Below the pieces are notes generated by a model. The model made no database searches, was not told the DNA's origin, and was given only the letters and a program-made list of their open reading frames with translations. This document shows positions 49,456 through 61,776 of a stretch of 64,000 nt of DNA, one piece after another. The position numbers were made by a program, and so were the translations under genes. The DNA comes from Saussurea involucrata. Lineage: Eukaryota; Streptophyta; Magnoliopsida; Asterales; Asteraceae. Numbering within the stretch: position 1 is the first letter of the stretch; every line of letters starts with the position of its first letter. Where the stretch lies: contig CM066312.1 of assembly GCA_033807775.1 (NCBI GenBank), positions 32,151,696 through 32,215,695 of the forward strand, written 5' to 3'.

Positions 49456-49914
49456 CTATAGTTTTGACTAACATATCCTCGTGTAGTGTAATGCACATAT
49501 AAATACAATATATCATATTGTCATTTATGAACATCTAATCACATTATCTATCACCTTTTCAATCTACACATATATGTATTCCAGTTTAAAAACATTTTGA
49601 AGTAAAACTCACCTGTTTGCTTTATCAAAATGCTCTTTAGCTCTTCTGAAAACGATCCAGCTTTCAATCCAAATTCACAGGTTCTGAAACAATCAGATAC
49701 AAGTATTTCTTTACCACATTGATCACATAAGACTTGCTAAGCTAAGAAGTCTAGATAGCTCTATCTAACTCTTATCCTCAATTGTCTTCCCCAAACCCGA
49801 CTTAAGTCAAATCAACAGCACAACCAGTCCTCATTCATACTCTATCCAATAGTTCAATAAACACAGTGTTCCTAGACAACTAACAGCATCAATCCTCTAA
49901 AAAATGACCAAACA

Positions 49915-50190
49915 GCTAAAGTATCCGGATACCACAAGTTATCCGGACAATACAACTTTTCCGGACAACAAGACTTTTCCGGACAACATCACTTTTCCGG
50001 ACGACATAATAATCCGGACGACACCTGGGAACTAAGGTAACCCGGATACCATTCGGTATCTTATTTTATCCGGAAACTATGAAAATAATGACTTACCTGG
50101 ATAATCGACTCGTCCGGACACCTTTAGAACACCATCCGGATACTATCAACAAAAGTACCCGGAAACCTTCATCCTATCCGGAAACTACTG
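49915..50190. repeat. CCGG array in the Tek-3 LTR
   Basis: Twelve CCGG sites in about 275 bp as TTTCCGGACAAC or ATCCGGATAC variants, closely resembling the array of the solo LTR at 6590-6900. Confidence 0.85.
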
Positions 50191-50637
50191 TCGGTTTGCA
50201 TACTTTTTACCCAGATTCAACAGAAAATATTACCAGCTATGATTTCGACTATTCTACTCTGATAGGAACCATTAACTAGCAATTATAGACATAATTTACA
50301 AAGGAACATACCTTCAAATCACTTCTAAGTAGACCAAATGGAGCCTTAACCCTTCCTTTTCTTTCTTCTTCTTTTTCTCTCCAAACACACACACACTTGC
50401 ACACACTGATTTCTGGATTATGATAATATCTGATGTCTAAGAGATATTATCATCCAAATTTTACCAATTAGACCCTAACTTATTCAATAATGACCAAAAT
50501 ACCTTTTTAACTTATTAATTAATCCAAACACCCCTAAACTTATAAACTCACCTAAACTCACCCTAAATATCAATTATAGAGTTAAGTAATTCTAACAGAA
50601 CGAGGCTTTAACTAACGAACTTACCCGGGGTATTACA

Positions 50638-50657
50638 TCATCTCCCCCTCAAAAGAA
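50638..50657 (-). other. Tek-3 polypurine tract
   Basis: Minus strand TTTTGAGGGGGAGATGA ends at the LTR start. Confidence 0.8.
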
Positions 50658-50675
50658 TTCCGTCCCAGAATTCGG

Positions 50676-53110
50676 TTAGGCAAAAAGGTGAGGGTATTTG
50701 GTTCTCATCTCAGATTCCGATTCCCAAGTAGCATCCTGCCCTCTATGATGTCTCCACTGAACTTTCACTTGTCTGATCTCTTTATTCCGCAACACTTTAA
50801 CTTTGTGGTCAACTATGGCTTCCGGTTCCTCCACATAATTCAGCTTTTCATCCACTTGTATATATGGTAGAAAGACGGCCTGATCTGGCGTAACCAAACA
50901 CTTCCGAAAATTTGAAACATGAAACGCGTTATGAATCCTGCTTAACTCTGGCGGAAGATCCAACCTGTATGCTACTTCGCCGATCCTCTCCATAATTGAA
51001 AACGGCCCGATGTACCTTGGAATAAGTTTACATTGCTTTCCAAATCGAATGACTCCTTTCCAAGGTGAGACTTTTAACATCACAAAATCTCCAACCTGAA
51101 ACTCTAGCGGTTTCCGGCGTCGATCTGCGTAGCTTTTCTGTCTGTCTTGAGCCACTTTTAATCTTTCCCGAATCTGAGTAACCTTATCCGCGGTCAACTG
51201 GACTATATCTGGCCCTGCTAACTGTTTCTCTCCCACTTCGTTCCAACACAGAGGCGTTCGGCATTTTCTACCATACAGAACTTGAAACGGTGCCGCTTGT
51301 ATGCTTGAATGGTAACTGTTGTTGTAGGCAAATTCGATCAACGGAAAATGCTTATCCCATGATCCCCCAAAGTCAACAATGCAAGCCCAGAGCATATCTT
51401 CTAATGTCTGAATCGTTCGTTCACTCTGACAGTCAGTTTGAGGATGATAAGCTGTACTTAACTTTATCTGCGTCCCCATCTCCTTTTGAAAACTTCTCCA
51501 GAATCTTGAAGTAAAACGGCTATCCCGATCTGAAATGATCGAGATTGGAACTCCATGTAGAGTTACTATTTCGTCAATGTACAATTTGGCTAAACGTTCC
51601 ATCGAATCAGTTTCCTTTATTGGTAAGAAGTGAGCAGACTTCGTTAATCTATCGACAACCACCCAAATAGCATCAAATCCCTTCGGGGCCCTTGGTAGCT
51701 TCGTGATGAAATCTGTCGTAATCTGATCCCATTTCCACATAGGTATTTCTAAATGCTGTAATTGCCCGAACGACTTCTGATGTTCAATCTTTACCTTCTT
51801 ACAAGTAGTACAACCTTCCACATATTGAGCAATGCTTCTTTTTATTCCCGGCCACCAATAGAATTGTTTTAGGTCTTTGTACATCTTATTCGTACCTGGG
51901 TGAATAGAGAATCGAGATTGATGAGCTTCTTTTAGTACATGATCACGTAAACCACCCAAACGAGGCACCCAAATTCTGTTTCCCATACACAATAACCCAC
52001 AGCCATCTTTTACTAGCAATGCTGATAACCCCACTAACCGTTCTGATTTCAATTGTTCTTCCTGATAGGCTTCCAATTGGCATTTCAGCAATTCGTCAAA
52101 GATGTTGGGTAGGAGTTCAGCTCATAGTGCAATGGCTTTTACTGTCCCGCTTCTTTCTTGATGACTCAGTGCATCAGCTACCACGTTTGCCTTTCCCGGA
52201 TGATAAAGAATTTCACAGTCGTAATCATTCACCAGTTCTAGCCATCGTCTTTGTCTCATATTTAATTCCTTCTGGTCAAAAAGATGTTGGAGACTCTTAT
52301 GATCGGTAAAGATTTGACATTTAGAACCGTAAAGATAATGTCTCCAAATCTTCAATGCGAAGACAACTGCTGCAAGCTCCATGTCGTGCGTAGGGTACTG
52401 TCTTTCATGATCTTTCAATTGACGAGAAGCATAAGTAATAAACTTTCCACACTGCATAAGTACACATCCCAATCCCAGTTTGGAAGCATCACTGTAAACA
52501 ACAAAGTCTTCAGAACCTTCAGGTAGCGACAAAATCGGCGCGCTGCACAACTTTTCTTTCAATATCCGGAATGCTCCATCCTGTTCTGCTTTCCATTCAA
52601 ACTTTAGATTCTTTCGAGTCAGTTTGGTCAAAGGCGTCGCGATACGAGAGAAGTCTTTTATAAACTTTCGATAGTGGTCGGCTAGACCCAGAAAACTACG
52701 TACTTTGGTTGGCGTTCTCGGCGGTTCCCACTTTTCAATCGCTTCTACCTTCATCGGATCAACTTGAATGCCTTTTTCAGAAACTACATGCCCCAGAAAC
52801 TGAACTTCTCGTAGCCAGAATTCACATTTCGAAAATTTAGCATACAACTTTTTCTTTCTTTAGTAATTCCAGAATCAGACGAAGATGTTGCGCGTGCTCT
52901 TCCTTGGATCGAGAATAGATAAGTATATCATCGATAAATACAATTACAAATTTATCGAGATACGGCTTACATACCCGATTCATTAAATCCATAAAAGCAA
53001 CTGGAGCGTTCGTCAATCCAAACGGCATCACTAAGAATTCATAATGACCATACCTCGTGCGAAAAGCAGTTTTCAGAACATCTTCTTCTTTCACCTTCAG
53101 CTGATGGTAA
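50676..53110 (-). pseudogene. pol: Tek-3 pol: RT, RNase H, integrase, chromodomain
   Basis: RT with FIDDILIYS (53118-52837), RNase H with DASKLGLG (52847-52122), then integrase and chromodomain (52091-50676). The integrase has finger residues (SIHPGTNK...CTTC) and an intact D-D-E set in TTDF, SDRD and CQSERT, where Gly of the usual DGQSE is Cys. The chromodomain ends [10 protein letters not shown]. One extra A in an A-run near 52850 causes a frameshift, and TGA at 52122-52124 a stop. The 5' part is cut at 53110 by insertion of Tek-4, inside the RT YHQLKV segment. Gag and protease would lie beyond Tek-4 and its inserts, outside the window. Confidence 0.9.
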
Positions 53111-54512
53111 TGTAACATCCTAAATTTTCGTTATTAGTATTTTAATAAGAATTGGGATGTTTTCGTATTTGTTGTAACCTTGGGATTTTATGGAAGTTTT
53201 ATAATCCAATTTAAGGTCGAAATGCAAAAGATGAAAGTTTAGTGTAACTTTTGGAAAGAATTAAACTTAGAGGTATGTTTGGTCATTTCCTAAATGTGTG
53301 TGTGGATAAAGGCCGAGGATGAGAAATTATCTCATTCATGTCTGTTTGAGTCGGCAACAAAGAGAAAAGACATAGAGAAAGAAGGAGAACAGAAGAAATC
53401 GAGAAATTGATTTCATTCGGTAAGAATCGATTGTAATATTGGTGAAATTCGATTTAGATGTCAGTTTATGAATGAATCTGTACCTTGGGTTTGAATTGCA
53501 GAATCATATTCAAAAGATTGAAGTTCTTGTTTGTGCAGAAGTCGGTTTCACAGCATAAGGTGAGTTCATTCGATTCATTGTACAAATAAGTGTTTTTAAG
53601 TTATACTAACCTTATAGTTGTATAAATTGATTGAGGACTGAATGGAATACATAGATTGAACTGATTTCATGTTTTAAATCGATTTGAGGGCTTGTTGAAC
53701 GGACATTACGCAAAACCTAGAAAGTCCCGGTAGTTGGTAGTGGCAAGTCCCGGTAGTGGCAAGTCCCGGTAGTTGGAAGTCCCGGTAGAGGCAAATCCCG
53801 GTACTTATGAGTTCCGGTGAAGTCCCGGTACATGTGTTGACTACCGGGAGTTAGGGATACCGGGAGTTGGGAATACCGGGAGTTGGATAAAAAGAGTCAG
53901 TTTACAGATTTTGGTAATAGATCTTGGATATGAACTTAAGAATATAATGGTTAAGGTATCCAGAGACTTTGTATTATCTGTACTATTCTAGAAATTGGAA
54001 AGTATAGTTTCGTTAATCGTGGAAAGGTGCGATTTAAGAATTGACATATTTTTATGTTACTTGAACATATGTACTTGAATAGTAGTATGTTAGGTTTATA
54101 GACTGCGCTAGTATAATGCTAAGCAGTAATGTGTTAAGTGTAGTGAAAAAGGGTTGCTCATACTGAATGATATGAGGAATCTATGGGGTATAATTATGAT
54201 TTGCTCATACTGAATGATATGAGGAATCTATATTAAGTAAATACCTGTACAAATGCAAATAGGTGGTATGGATCCATAGGCACTAGTGGTTATGTGCACG
54301 TAGAATAGATGATGGATTTCATTATTCTGATGTGTGTGAATTAGAATACGAGCAACGATTGACTTAATGTCAGATTCGTAGTCATGAAATTGGAATATGA
54401 GCAACGAGTGACTTAATGTCAGATTCGTAGTCATGAAATTGGAATATGAGCAACAAGTGACTTAATGTCAGATTCGTAGTCATGAAGTTGGAATATGAGC
54501 AACGAGTGACTC
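53111..54512 (+). mobile_element. Tek-4 LTR, interrupted by Sir-D
   Basis: Starts TGTAACATCCTAAATTTTCG exactly at the Tek-3 break. It contains an AAGTCCCGGTAGT repeat block at 53720-53890 and a 49-bp tandem repeat at the right. The 3' end of the LTR is not reached: Sir-D starts at 54513. Confidence 0.75.
54333..54512. repeat. 49-bp tandem repeat, about 3.5 copies
   Basis: The unit runs from GGAATATGAGCAACGAGTGA through CTTAATGTCAGATTCGTAGT to CATGAAATT. Copies differ by only a few bases, and the last is cut by Sir-D. Confidence 0.9.
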
Positions 54513-55346
54513 TGTTAGCTTCAATCTTCCTAATCATAGAAGTATTTAGAAGTAGTGAAAAATAGGCTAAGTGAAGAAAGCCTCTTATAGAGGCTCTGCC
54601 GAACTTACCGAGAGATCAAGGTCGAGAAGCTACAGAAGCTAAAGAGGCGTCCTACAGAAGCTCTGTCATACGCACAAAGAAGACCAAAGACTCGGAATCC
54701 GGTGAAGACTGCTCTACAAAGGACCAAACCGCAGAACCTCGGTGACACTTCACAGAGCCTCTGTGGTCTTCAACAAAGACTTCAAAGATATTTATAATAT
54801 CTTGCTACTGTTCCTAGACCTGATCATCAACTTGCATGGCAACGTACCCTGTCCAACTTCAACGTGTCAAAATCTGAGTGGACTCAATAGGGCTTAGTAC
54901 ATAATAGACGTCTGCTGCATTAAATGCAAAACAGCACATCCAACAGTTCATGCCATCCTTCCAACTATTCATACCGTCCGTTCTGAATAGTAGCTCATGC
55001 TTTATGGTCCCCTTTGAGTAGTATAAAAGGAAGACTCATGTTGAGTTCTTCCTAATAATAATCATCAATCGAGAAATTAAGAAAGAAAAACATCAAGAAC
55101 AAATAGCTTATATACTTTGAGAGTCATATCTGTTCTAAAGCTTTGCTTACTCACTGTTCTTGATTCTGTTCTTGATATATATATATTCAGTAAACTTTGA
55201 GATATTATTTCCTGTTCACTGTTTATTTATATTGTGTTCTAAATCTATCAAACATATCTGTTAGTTCTTCAAATACGCTTCCGCATCATACTTAAACTTG
55301 AACTAATAGATCTGATAATCTTGTTTAAACAAAACGGGAACCAACA
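54513..55346 (+). mobile_element. Sir-D 5' LTR (834 bp)
   Basis: From TGTTAGCTTCAATC to GGGAACCAACA. It includes palindromic sites such as AGAGGCTCTG and CAGAGCCTCTG (54590-54760) and a TATA box at 55022-55030. The inverted homologue is the Sir-E LTR at 55729-56574. Inserted in the Tek-4 LTR. Confidence 0.92.
55022..55030 (+). promoter_or_regulatory. TATA box of the Sir-D LTR promoter
   Basis: TATAAAAGG about 320 bp before the LTR end. The Sir-E LTR has TATATAAGG at the matching place (near 56060, minus strand). Confidence 0.6.
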
Positions 55347-55347
55347 A

Positions 55348-55360
55348 TTGGTATCAGAGC
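55348..55360 (+). other. Sir-D primer binding site (tRNA-iMet)
   Basis: TTGGTATCAGAGC one base after the LTR end. Confidence 0.95.
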
Positions 55361-55558
55361 AAAGCTTGATTTTCAATATCAAGTGATCCTCTTTGTTACA
55401 AGATTGGTGATAGACATCATTCCTTTTTTTTAACCTATTCCTCATTTCTAGGTTAAAACTCCATTAAAGTGTACTCTGGGAACTGTTCAAACCCAGAAAA
55501 CTTTCCAGATCATCAGACTCATACTCTTTAATCATACTATCTTTTCAGAACCTTAACA

Positions 55559-55728
55559 ATGACAAATACAAATAACTTCTTTACTGCTGGTTCACTCACC
55601 AAGCCTCCTACTCTCCTTCGAGATGAGTATCCTCAATGGAAGATAAGAATGGTTCATTTCTTTGAGGGTACTGAAAAAAATCTAGTACAATATCTTTACA
55701 ACCTTCCTTCTGTTCCCATGATAGTAGT
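55559..55728 (+). pseudogene. gag: Sir-D gag N-terminal fragment
   Basis: ATG at 55559, with DEYPQWKIRM aligning to Sir-C gag. Homology fades after about residue 45 and the frame is cut by the Sir-E LTR terminus at 55729. The next part of gag resumes at 63327 after loss of roughly 50 codons. Confidence 0.8.
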
Positions 55729-56574
55729 TGTTGGTTCCCGTTTTGCTTATACAAGATTGTCAGATCTATTAGTTCGAATTTATGTTTGATGCGGAAGCGT
55801 ATTTGAATAACTAACAGATATAATTGATAGATTTAGAATATAAATAAACAGTGAACAGGAAATAATATCTCAAAGTTTACTGAATATATATATTAAGAAC
55901 AGATTCAAGAACAGTGAGTAAGCAAAGCTTTTAAAACAGATATGACTCTCAAAGTGTTTAAAGCTATGTGTTCTTGTGATGTTTTTCTCTCTTGAATTCT
56001 TGTTTCGATTGATCGATCGATGGATAGATAGATAGGAAGAACTCAACATGAGTCTTCCTTATATACTACTCTAAGGGGACCATAAAGCATATGCTACTAT
56101 TCACAAAGGACAGTATGAATAGTTGGACGGATGGCATGAACAGTTGGACGTGCTGTATTGCTTTTAATGCAGCAGACGTCTATTATGTACTAAGCCCTAT
56201 TGAATCCAATCAGAGTTTGACACGTTGCAGTTGGACAGGGTACGTTGCCATGCAAGTTGATGAACAGGTCCTGTAACAGTAGCAAGATATTATAAATATC
56301 TTTGAAGTCTTTGTTGAAGACCGCAGAGGCTCTGTGAAGTGCCACATAGGTTCTGCGGTTTGGTCCTTAGAAGAGCAGTCTTCACCGGATTCCGAGTCTT
56401 TGGTCTTCTTTGCGCATATGACAGAGCTTCTGTAGGGCGCCTCTTTAGCTTCTGTAGCTTCTTGACCTTGATCTCTCGGTAAGTTCGGCAGAGCCTCTGT
56501 AAGAGGCTTTCTTCACTTAGCCTATTTTTCACTACTTCTAAATACTTCTATGATTAGGAAGATTGAAGCTAACA
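55729..56574 (-). mobile_element. Sir-E 3' LTR (846 bp)
   Basis: The reverse complement of the Sir-D LTR, with the exact outer terminus CCAACA joined to Sir-D gag. It differs from the Sir-D LTR at many scattered sites, so it is the same family but not a fresh copy. It carries the same CAGAGGCTCTG and ACAGAAGCTCTG palindromes (56300-56510). Confidence 0.92.
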
Positions 56575-56590
56575 ATCTCCCCCTAAGTAG
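56575..56590 (-). other. Sir-E 3' polypurine tract
   Basis: Minus strand CTACTTAGGGGGAGAT directly before TGTTAGC of the LTR. Confidence 0.9.
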
Positions 56591-56760
56591 TGAAAAATAA
56601 AAAATTTAACTTGAGTTTAGTTAGGCTAAGTTAAATAAAACAGAGGTTAAACAATACCTCGAAAGTTCTTTCATTCAGAAATATGCCAGAGGCATTTTAC
56701 ATTTGAGTACAATGAAAGATAAACTTTTGACTTGGTTTGCAGAGATTTGAGGTTTGAGAA

Positions 56761-59700
56761 TCAGATTTTGGCATCTTTGAAATCGTTGTAGCTTCTGTTG
56801 TCTCTTCCGATTCTTCTGATCTCTTTGTAGAAACTGATGCAGAGTTCTCTTAGGCGGATTGTGGCATCAATCTCTCTGATGAAAGTATCTGCAACATCTC
56901 TATCCATTTTCTCTGTACCTCTGTATTTTACAAGGCTTGCTCTGAACTTGTTCAGAGTACTAGTTGCGTACTTCTGACAATCCATGCACACAAATAGTTT
57001 GATTTCGCCTTGTGGGTTTTGAAATACTAACCCGAATCTTGATTCTGTAATGATAGAGTTGGGCACGGCGTCGGGTGGGCAACGATCTTCTGGTGGTCGT
57101 AAATTTAGATGTTTGAGACCAAGATCCTTTCCCAGTTGAAAATCTATCATACTGAAGATCAGAAGCTTTTCCCTCATTGATTTTCTTAATACTTGATAGG
57201 CTCTGGTGTTTGCCTCTGTGTTGTAGTTGTCCTTTGTCCATTGCAGAAGGTCAGGTAGATCATAAGGATTGATATTTCTTAGGTCAGCATCAGCGAAGGT
57301 GGTTTCTGAATTGTCTTCTCTTCTGACTTTGTAAAGATTGTACCTGACCCTTGGATAGGTTCTTGTAAAGGAGAACTTGCAGAAGATTACCTTTTTGATC
57401 TTGTGGATTGAGAAGACATCTGCTTTGGTTCTTGGCTTTGTCCTTGTGAAGATGTTCTCAAATTCTTCTCTGATCCTTGAATCTGTCACATGATCTGTTG
57501 GATGATTGGTCTGAAAGGTTTGTTTATAGAGGTATTTGTATACCACTTCTTCCATCTCTTCATGTGTTGGACCAGGTTGTGGTACTTGTCTTCTGAGACT
57601 CTCCATCTTTTGAACAATTTCTGCAGCTCTGCCAGTTAGAGGAATGTCTGTCAGAGGCTTTAATCCATATGCCCAATCAACTTCTTCAGGCTTTGGAGTT
57701 TGGAAGGCATCAAAGGCGCTCTTCATCAATTTCTCTGTAGGCTTGGGCAATGATTTCTTTTTCTTGGGCTCTTCTGTCAGTATTGCTTTGCCCTTGTCTT
57801 TGGCTTTTGGAGGTGCAGAACCTGTTTCTTCTGTAGGTTTGGAGGTTGGTGCTTCTGTTGGCTTGATGGTTGCCTCTGTAGGTTTTGACACTTGTGTTTT
57901 AGAGGACTTTTGTGGCGATGGTTCTGTTGGCTTGAGTTGCTCTGTAACCTCTGTTGGAGGTTCTTTGGTGACTTCTTCTGTGAGCTCTATTTCTGTTGGT
58001 GAAGATTGGATATCGAATCTTCTTGCCATTTTGAAAGCTAATGTGAACCTGTACCTTTCTTCTTCTCTCTGCGACATTCGATCAGACATTGTATTGTGCA
58101 TCTTTCTCAGAATAGAAAAGGCAGAGGTCGCAGAGGTCGTTGCTCTTTTTGGTTTGGTGGCAATCGACTTTCTTCTTGGTATGGTTTGGGGTTTTTCTGT
58201 TGATTTTGTTGAAGGACTCTTTTCCAAGTTGATTACCACAGGGGTGGTTGTTGCCTCTGTGGTATGCTGATCAGCTTCTGGAATATTGGTTTCTTCAGGA
58301 GTTGATTCCACAGAGATGGGTGTTGTCTTTGTGGTCTGTTGATTTTGTTGTTGATCTTGGGTTTGTTCTGGAGGGGCTTGACTGATTGGTTCTGCTGCGA
58401 TTGGTGGAGCTTGTATTCCTCTGGTCGTAGCTTTCTCCTTTATATTCTCCCCCTCAGGATTATCTGATGGACCAGGATGGTCATCATCAGAATCATCCTG
58501 ACTTTAATCAGAAGTACCCTCTGCTCTGCAGGAAGCTTTGGGTTTCTTTGGTAGTTCTGCTCCTGCGGCCATCAACTTCGCACATACATCATCACAGAGG
58601 CCGAAAAGAGTTGCAAGCTCTGCTTCTGTGTTGAAGCGCATTCTGCCGACACTTTTTCTGAACTCTTTGACGTAGTTGGCATTTGCAGTAGTGAAGGAGA
58701 CAATGACTTCAGTGACCTGGTTTATGACATTTTGGCCGAGCTCTGTTAGCTGTGCTCTGGTCATGTAGTCTTTAGGCTGCATCAGAATTGTGTTGCGCAT
58801 TGCTTCTGCTTGAACGTTTTGCAGAGCCTTCTGCAGATCTGCGGGTGTGATGCTCTGTGATTTGTTGGATTGCTTGTTCATTTGTTCAAGGAAATGTTTT
58901 ACTGATTCCTTGAATGCAGAAGTTGCGGTAATTCCAAAATCTTTAGCAGCAGAAGTGGCTGTAGTTGTTGCAGTTGTTTGCGCAGAAGATTTCATCTCTG
59001 TGATGGCTGTTTTCACCTCTGTGGACAGATTGTCCATTTTGGTGTTCAGATTCAGCATGGCCGTTGATGTTTTCTCTGCAAAAGATGTGAAAGAGCTTTG
59101 CAACTCTTTCATGGTTTGGTTCATAGAGGTAACAAGGGTTTGGAACTCATCCCTTGATACTTGTGTCCCTGGTGTAACCTCTGGAGGAACACATTCGTCT
59201 CCAGAGTGAGTCCCTGCTCCTGGGACACCTTCTTTCACCCTTGTTTGTACGTTGGGGGTGGAAGGATTTCCATCTGATCTTCGAGCAGAAGCATCTAGTG
59301 CTTCAGACTCTACAGAAGTTCTGTGAACGACATTGTCTAGATCCACTTCAGAGGTGGGTACTAGATTATCCTTCTGTTGACTCGGAGACTTGTCTAGAGT
59401 CTCTTCGTCGTTGTGCTCACTACTTCTCTCTGAAAGAAGTGTTGGCCCTAGTTGTGTGCGTGTGGCAGAGGAAACGAATTCATCTGTCGGGTGTTCTGTT
59501 GTGATCTAGGGCGATTGATCACGAACTATAGGTGAGTCTCTTTGAGGAGACTCCCTAGGAATGGATTCCCCGGTTTTTGTGGGCGCAGAAGTCGAAAGAG
59601 TGACTTCTGGCTGGTTGGGTTGGGTTTGGATCGAGCTGTGCTGCTCTATTTCAATAACTCCTTCTGCAGCTAGACCTGCGGAGTTAGATGTGTGGGTTGC

Positions 59701-61776
59701 ACTGGGAGGGGGTGAGGGATGTGTGCCTTCTTCATCTTCGGTATCTTTTTCTTTTACATTTTCTTTTCCTCCAGATGTTTCGACCCTATCCTTTGTTGAA
59801 GTTCTTTGCTCTGTGCCTAAGAAGTCATACATTTGATGATAGATGTATAACTTCATGACATGTGGATGATAGAGACCTTTTCGTATCCAGACAGCTTCTT
59901 CTTCGTCTGAATCTACCTCTGAGACCTCCATTCTTGTCTCTGTTACTTCATCTCTATTCCACTGAGCTTCTGTTTGTCCTATTTCTTCTGAAGCTGGGCT
60001 TGGACTTCTTCTGTGAACGTCCAATCCTTGCTGAATGAAGGGGTTCTGTAGAATAATAGGTGTCTCAGCTGATTGATCTCTGGGTGTTTGATCATCTTCT
60101 TGCAGATGTGTGTCAATGCCGGAAATAGAGAAGTATTGTTCTTCTGGGGAATGGTGGTCGAGAGGTTGTGCCGTCCACCCTGCTGTATTTAAAGTGTTGG
60201 CAATGTCGGGGTTCTGTAGGAAATCGTTAATGTTTCCTTGGTGAGCAAATCGATCTGGGGATTGATGGGGCGATTGATATCCCTCTTCTGTCATTTCTTC
60301 TTCTGCATCTTCTTCTTCTGCAGTTCTTTCTTCTGCGATTGCTTCCTCTTATATGGTAACCAATTTCTCAAGTGGTTTACCATTCTTCTTTTTGGTTTTC
60401 CTCCTCTTAGGTTTTGGTGCCCCTTCCTCTGTGGTTTTTGATTTTCTTTTCTTCTTCTGTTTTGGAGAAGAGGGAGGAGCAGAGGAGCCAATTTCTGTGG
60501 CATGAGGAGGTGAAAGTTGATCTTCTGCAGCGCTTGTAGAGGAGCCTTCTGCAGTTTTCCTCCTTTTTGATTTTGAAGAGGACTTCTTTCCCATGAGCTC
60601 TGCACGTTTGGCTATGAAGCTAAGTTGAATAGCCATGTGTTTTGCTAATTTGTTATCTTTTTCTTCTTGAGTGGAAAGAGGTTCTGCAATCGTTATTCCT
60701 AGGGGGACACCTATATACTCTTTCTTAAGGGTTTTATTCTTGGCATACCTCAGAAGTTTCTTTGACAAAGGTCTGCAGTGTGTGTAGCCATCTATATGAT
60801 CAGTGGGAATATTTTTGCTCATTGGGAACTGTTTGGGAATTGGCCCTTCCATTGGCCATTTCTGTATTAGCAACAGAGGTTCGAACAAGACTCCCAGTAT
60901 TCTTTGGAATTGCAGAGGTGGTAGAAACTTAGGATCGTTCTCTTTGACCCTTCTTGTGTTGTTCTTTCTGTCGATGGTGTTAATGATCTCTTGCATCATT
61001 ATGGTCGCGTAATCCAGTGGGAGATCATAGTAAACCCCATACATGATGGTTAATATCTGATGTGAGCTCTGGTCAATACTGCCTATCTTCCCTGTCAGGC
61101 ATCTGTTATGAATTGAGAACAAGGTGTTCCACAGAGGTGGTAATCTGCCTCTGCGGAAGTCATTTCTCTTCCTCAGTGGTGTGTTGTACCCAAGCATTTC
61201 TAGGAAACGACAGATCTCGTCGTCTGTTGGTTGCTCTGCGTACTTCTTTAATCCAAGAAGACCCCTTGTTGGTAGGTTGAATTCAAGTTAGAACATTGTT
61301 CTATTGAACTTGATTTCCAGATGCTCAGATTTGTCGGGTTTTGAAATGTATCCTTTGATAAGAGAATCATCTTCATCAAATCGGCAACTTTGCCAAAACT
61401 GGTTCAAATATCTAACTGGAATTTTCTTTGGGGTTCTTGAGAGTAAAGGGAAGAGGATATGATTTTCCATTATGTTTAGAAGAATGGCATGGGCTTCGCC
61501 GAAAGCAGTGGGTGAGGGGACCAAATTGCAATTGTTGGATTTGATTGGTAGTTCTTTTTCGAAATGATCCTTTGCTATGAAGTTTTGAAGATGTGTGGTT
61601 GGAGCAAAGTCTGCTGAATCGCTGGAATCTTCTAGTTCAATGTTTTGGGCAGGGTTGGGGTTTTCTGAATGTTCAGAATGAGCAGGTGAATGTTCTGGTG
61701 AGGTCGCCGGAGAGTGTGCAGGGGAGATAGCTTGAGAAGATGAAGCCATTTGGTACTGAGAATAAGAAATTTGCAT
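56761..61776 (-). pseudogene. Sir-E downstream ORF: 1672 codons, four nonsense codons
   Basis: One reading frame from the ATG at 61776 to 56761, interrupted only by TAA (61288-61290), TAA (60349-60351), TAG (59506-59508) and TAA (58504-58506). No frameshift is seen. Order: Ser/Pro-rich leader; conserved module with YLNQFW (residues 123-128) and FRRGRLPPLW followed by NRCLTGK (second piece); Lys-rich tract (KRRKTAEG, PKQKKKRKSK) and a Glu-rich tract; Pro/Ser-rich acidic part (60294-59506); a coiled-coil-like region with LNTKMDNLSTEVKTAITEMK (59346-58504); PTE/KPTEA repeats; and the C-terminal module (VIFCKFSFTRTYPRVRYNLY, FSMIDFQLGKDLGLKHLNLR). The same two modules occur in Sir-A and Sir-B, and one each in Sir-C and Sir-C'. 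No signal peptide, transmembrane helix, protease or polymerase motif is visible. It is probably the 'env-like' ORF by position only, and much longer than typical ones. Confidence 0.8.
58446..58455 (-). other. Internal PPT-like motif (Sir-E)
   Basis: Minus strand GAGGGGGAGA within codons for EGEN after an acidic DDSDDDH segment. Identical to the motifs in Sir-B and Sir-C'. Confidence 0.6.

Larger units (their letters stand above)
48848..50637 (-). mobile_element. Tek-3 3' LTR (1790 bp)
   Basis: Plus strand from TGTAACATCCCGG to GGGGTATTACA, followed by a PPT. It carries a minisatellite (49345-49455) and a CCGG array (49915-50190). It is inserted in Tek-2 gag. Confidence 0.85.

Noticed and set aside
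57644..58270. Plus-strand ORF of 208 codons, hydrophobic, membrane-protein-like
   Set aside because: It is the antisense of the PTE/KPTEA repeats of the Sir-E ORF. The Val/Gly/Ser pattern follows from that repeat.
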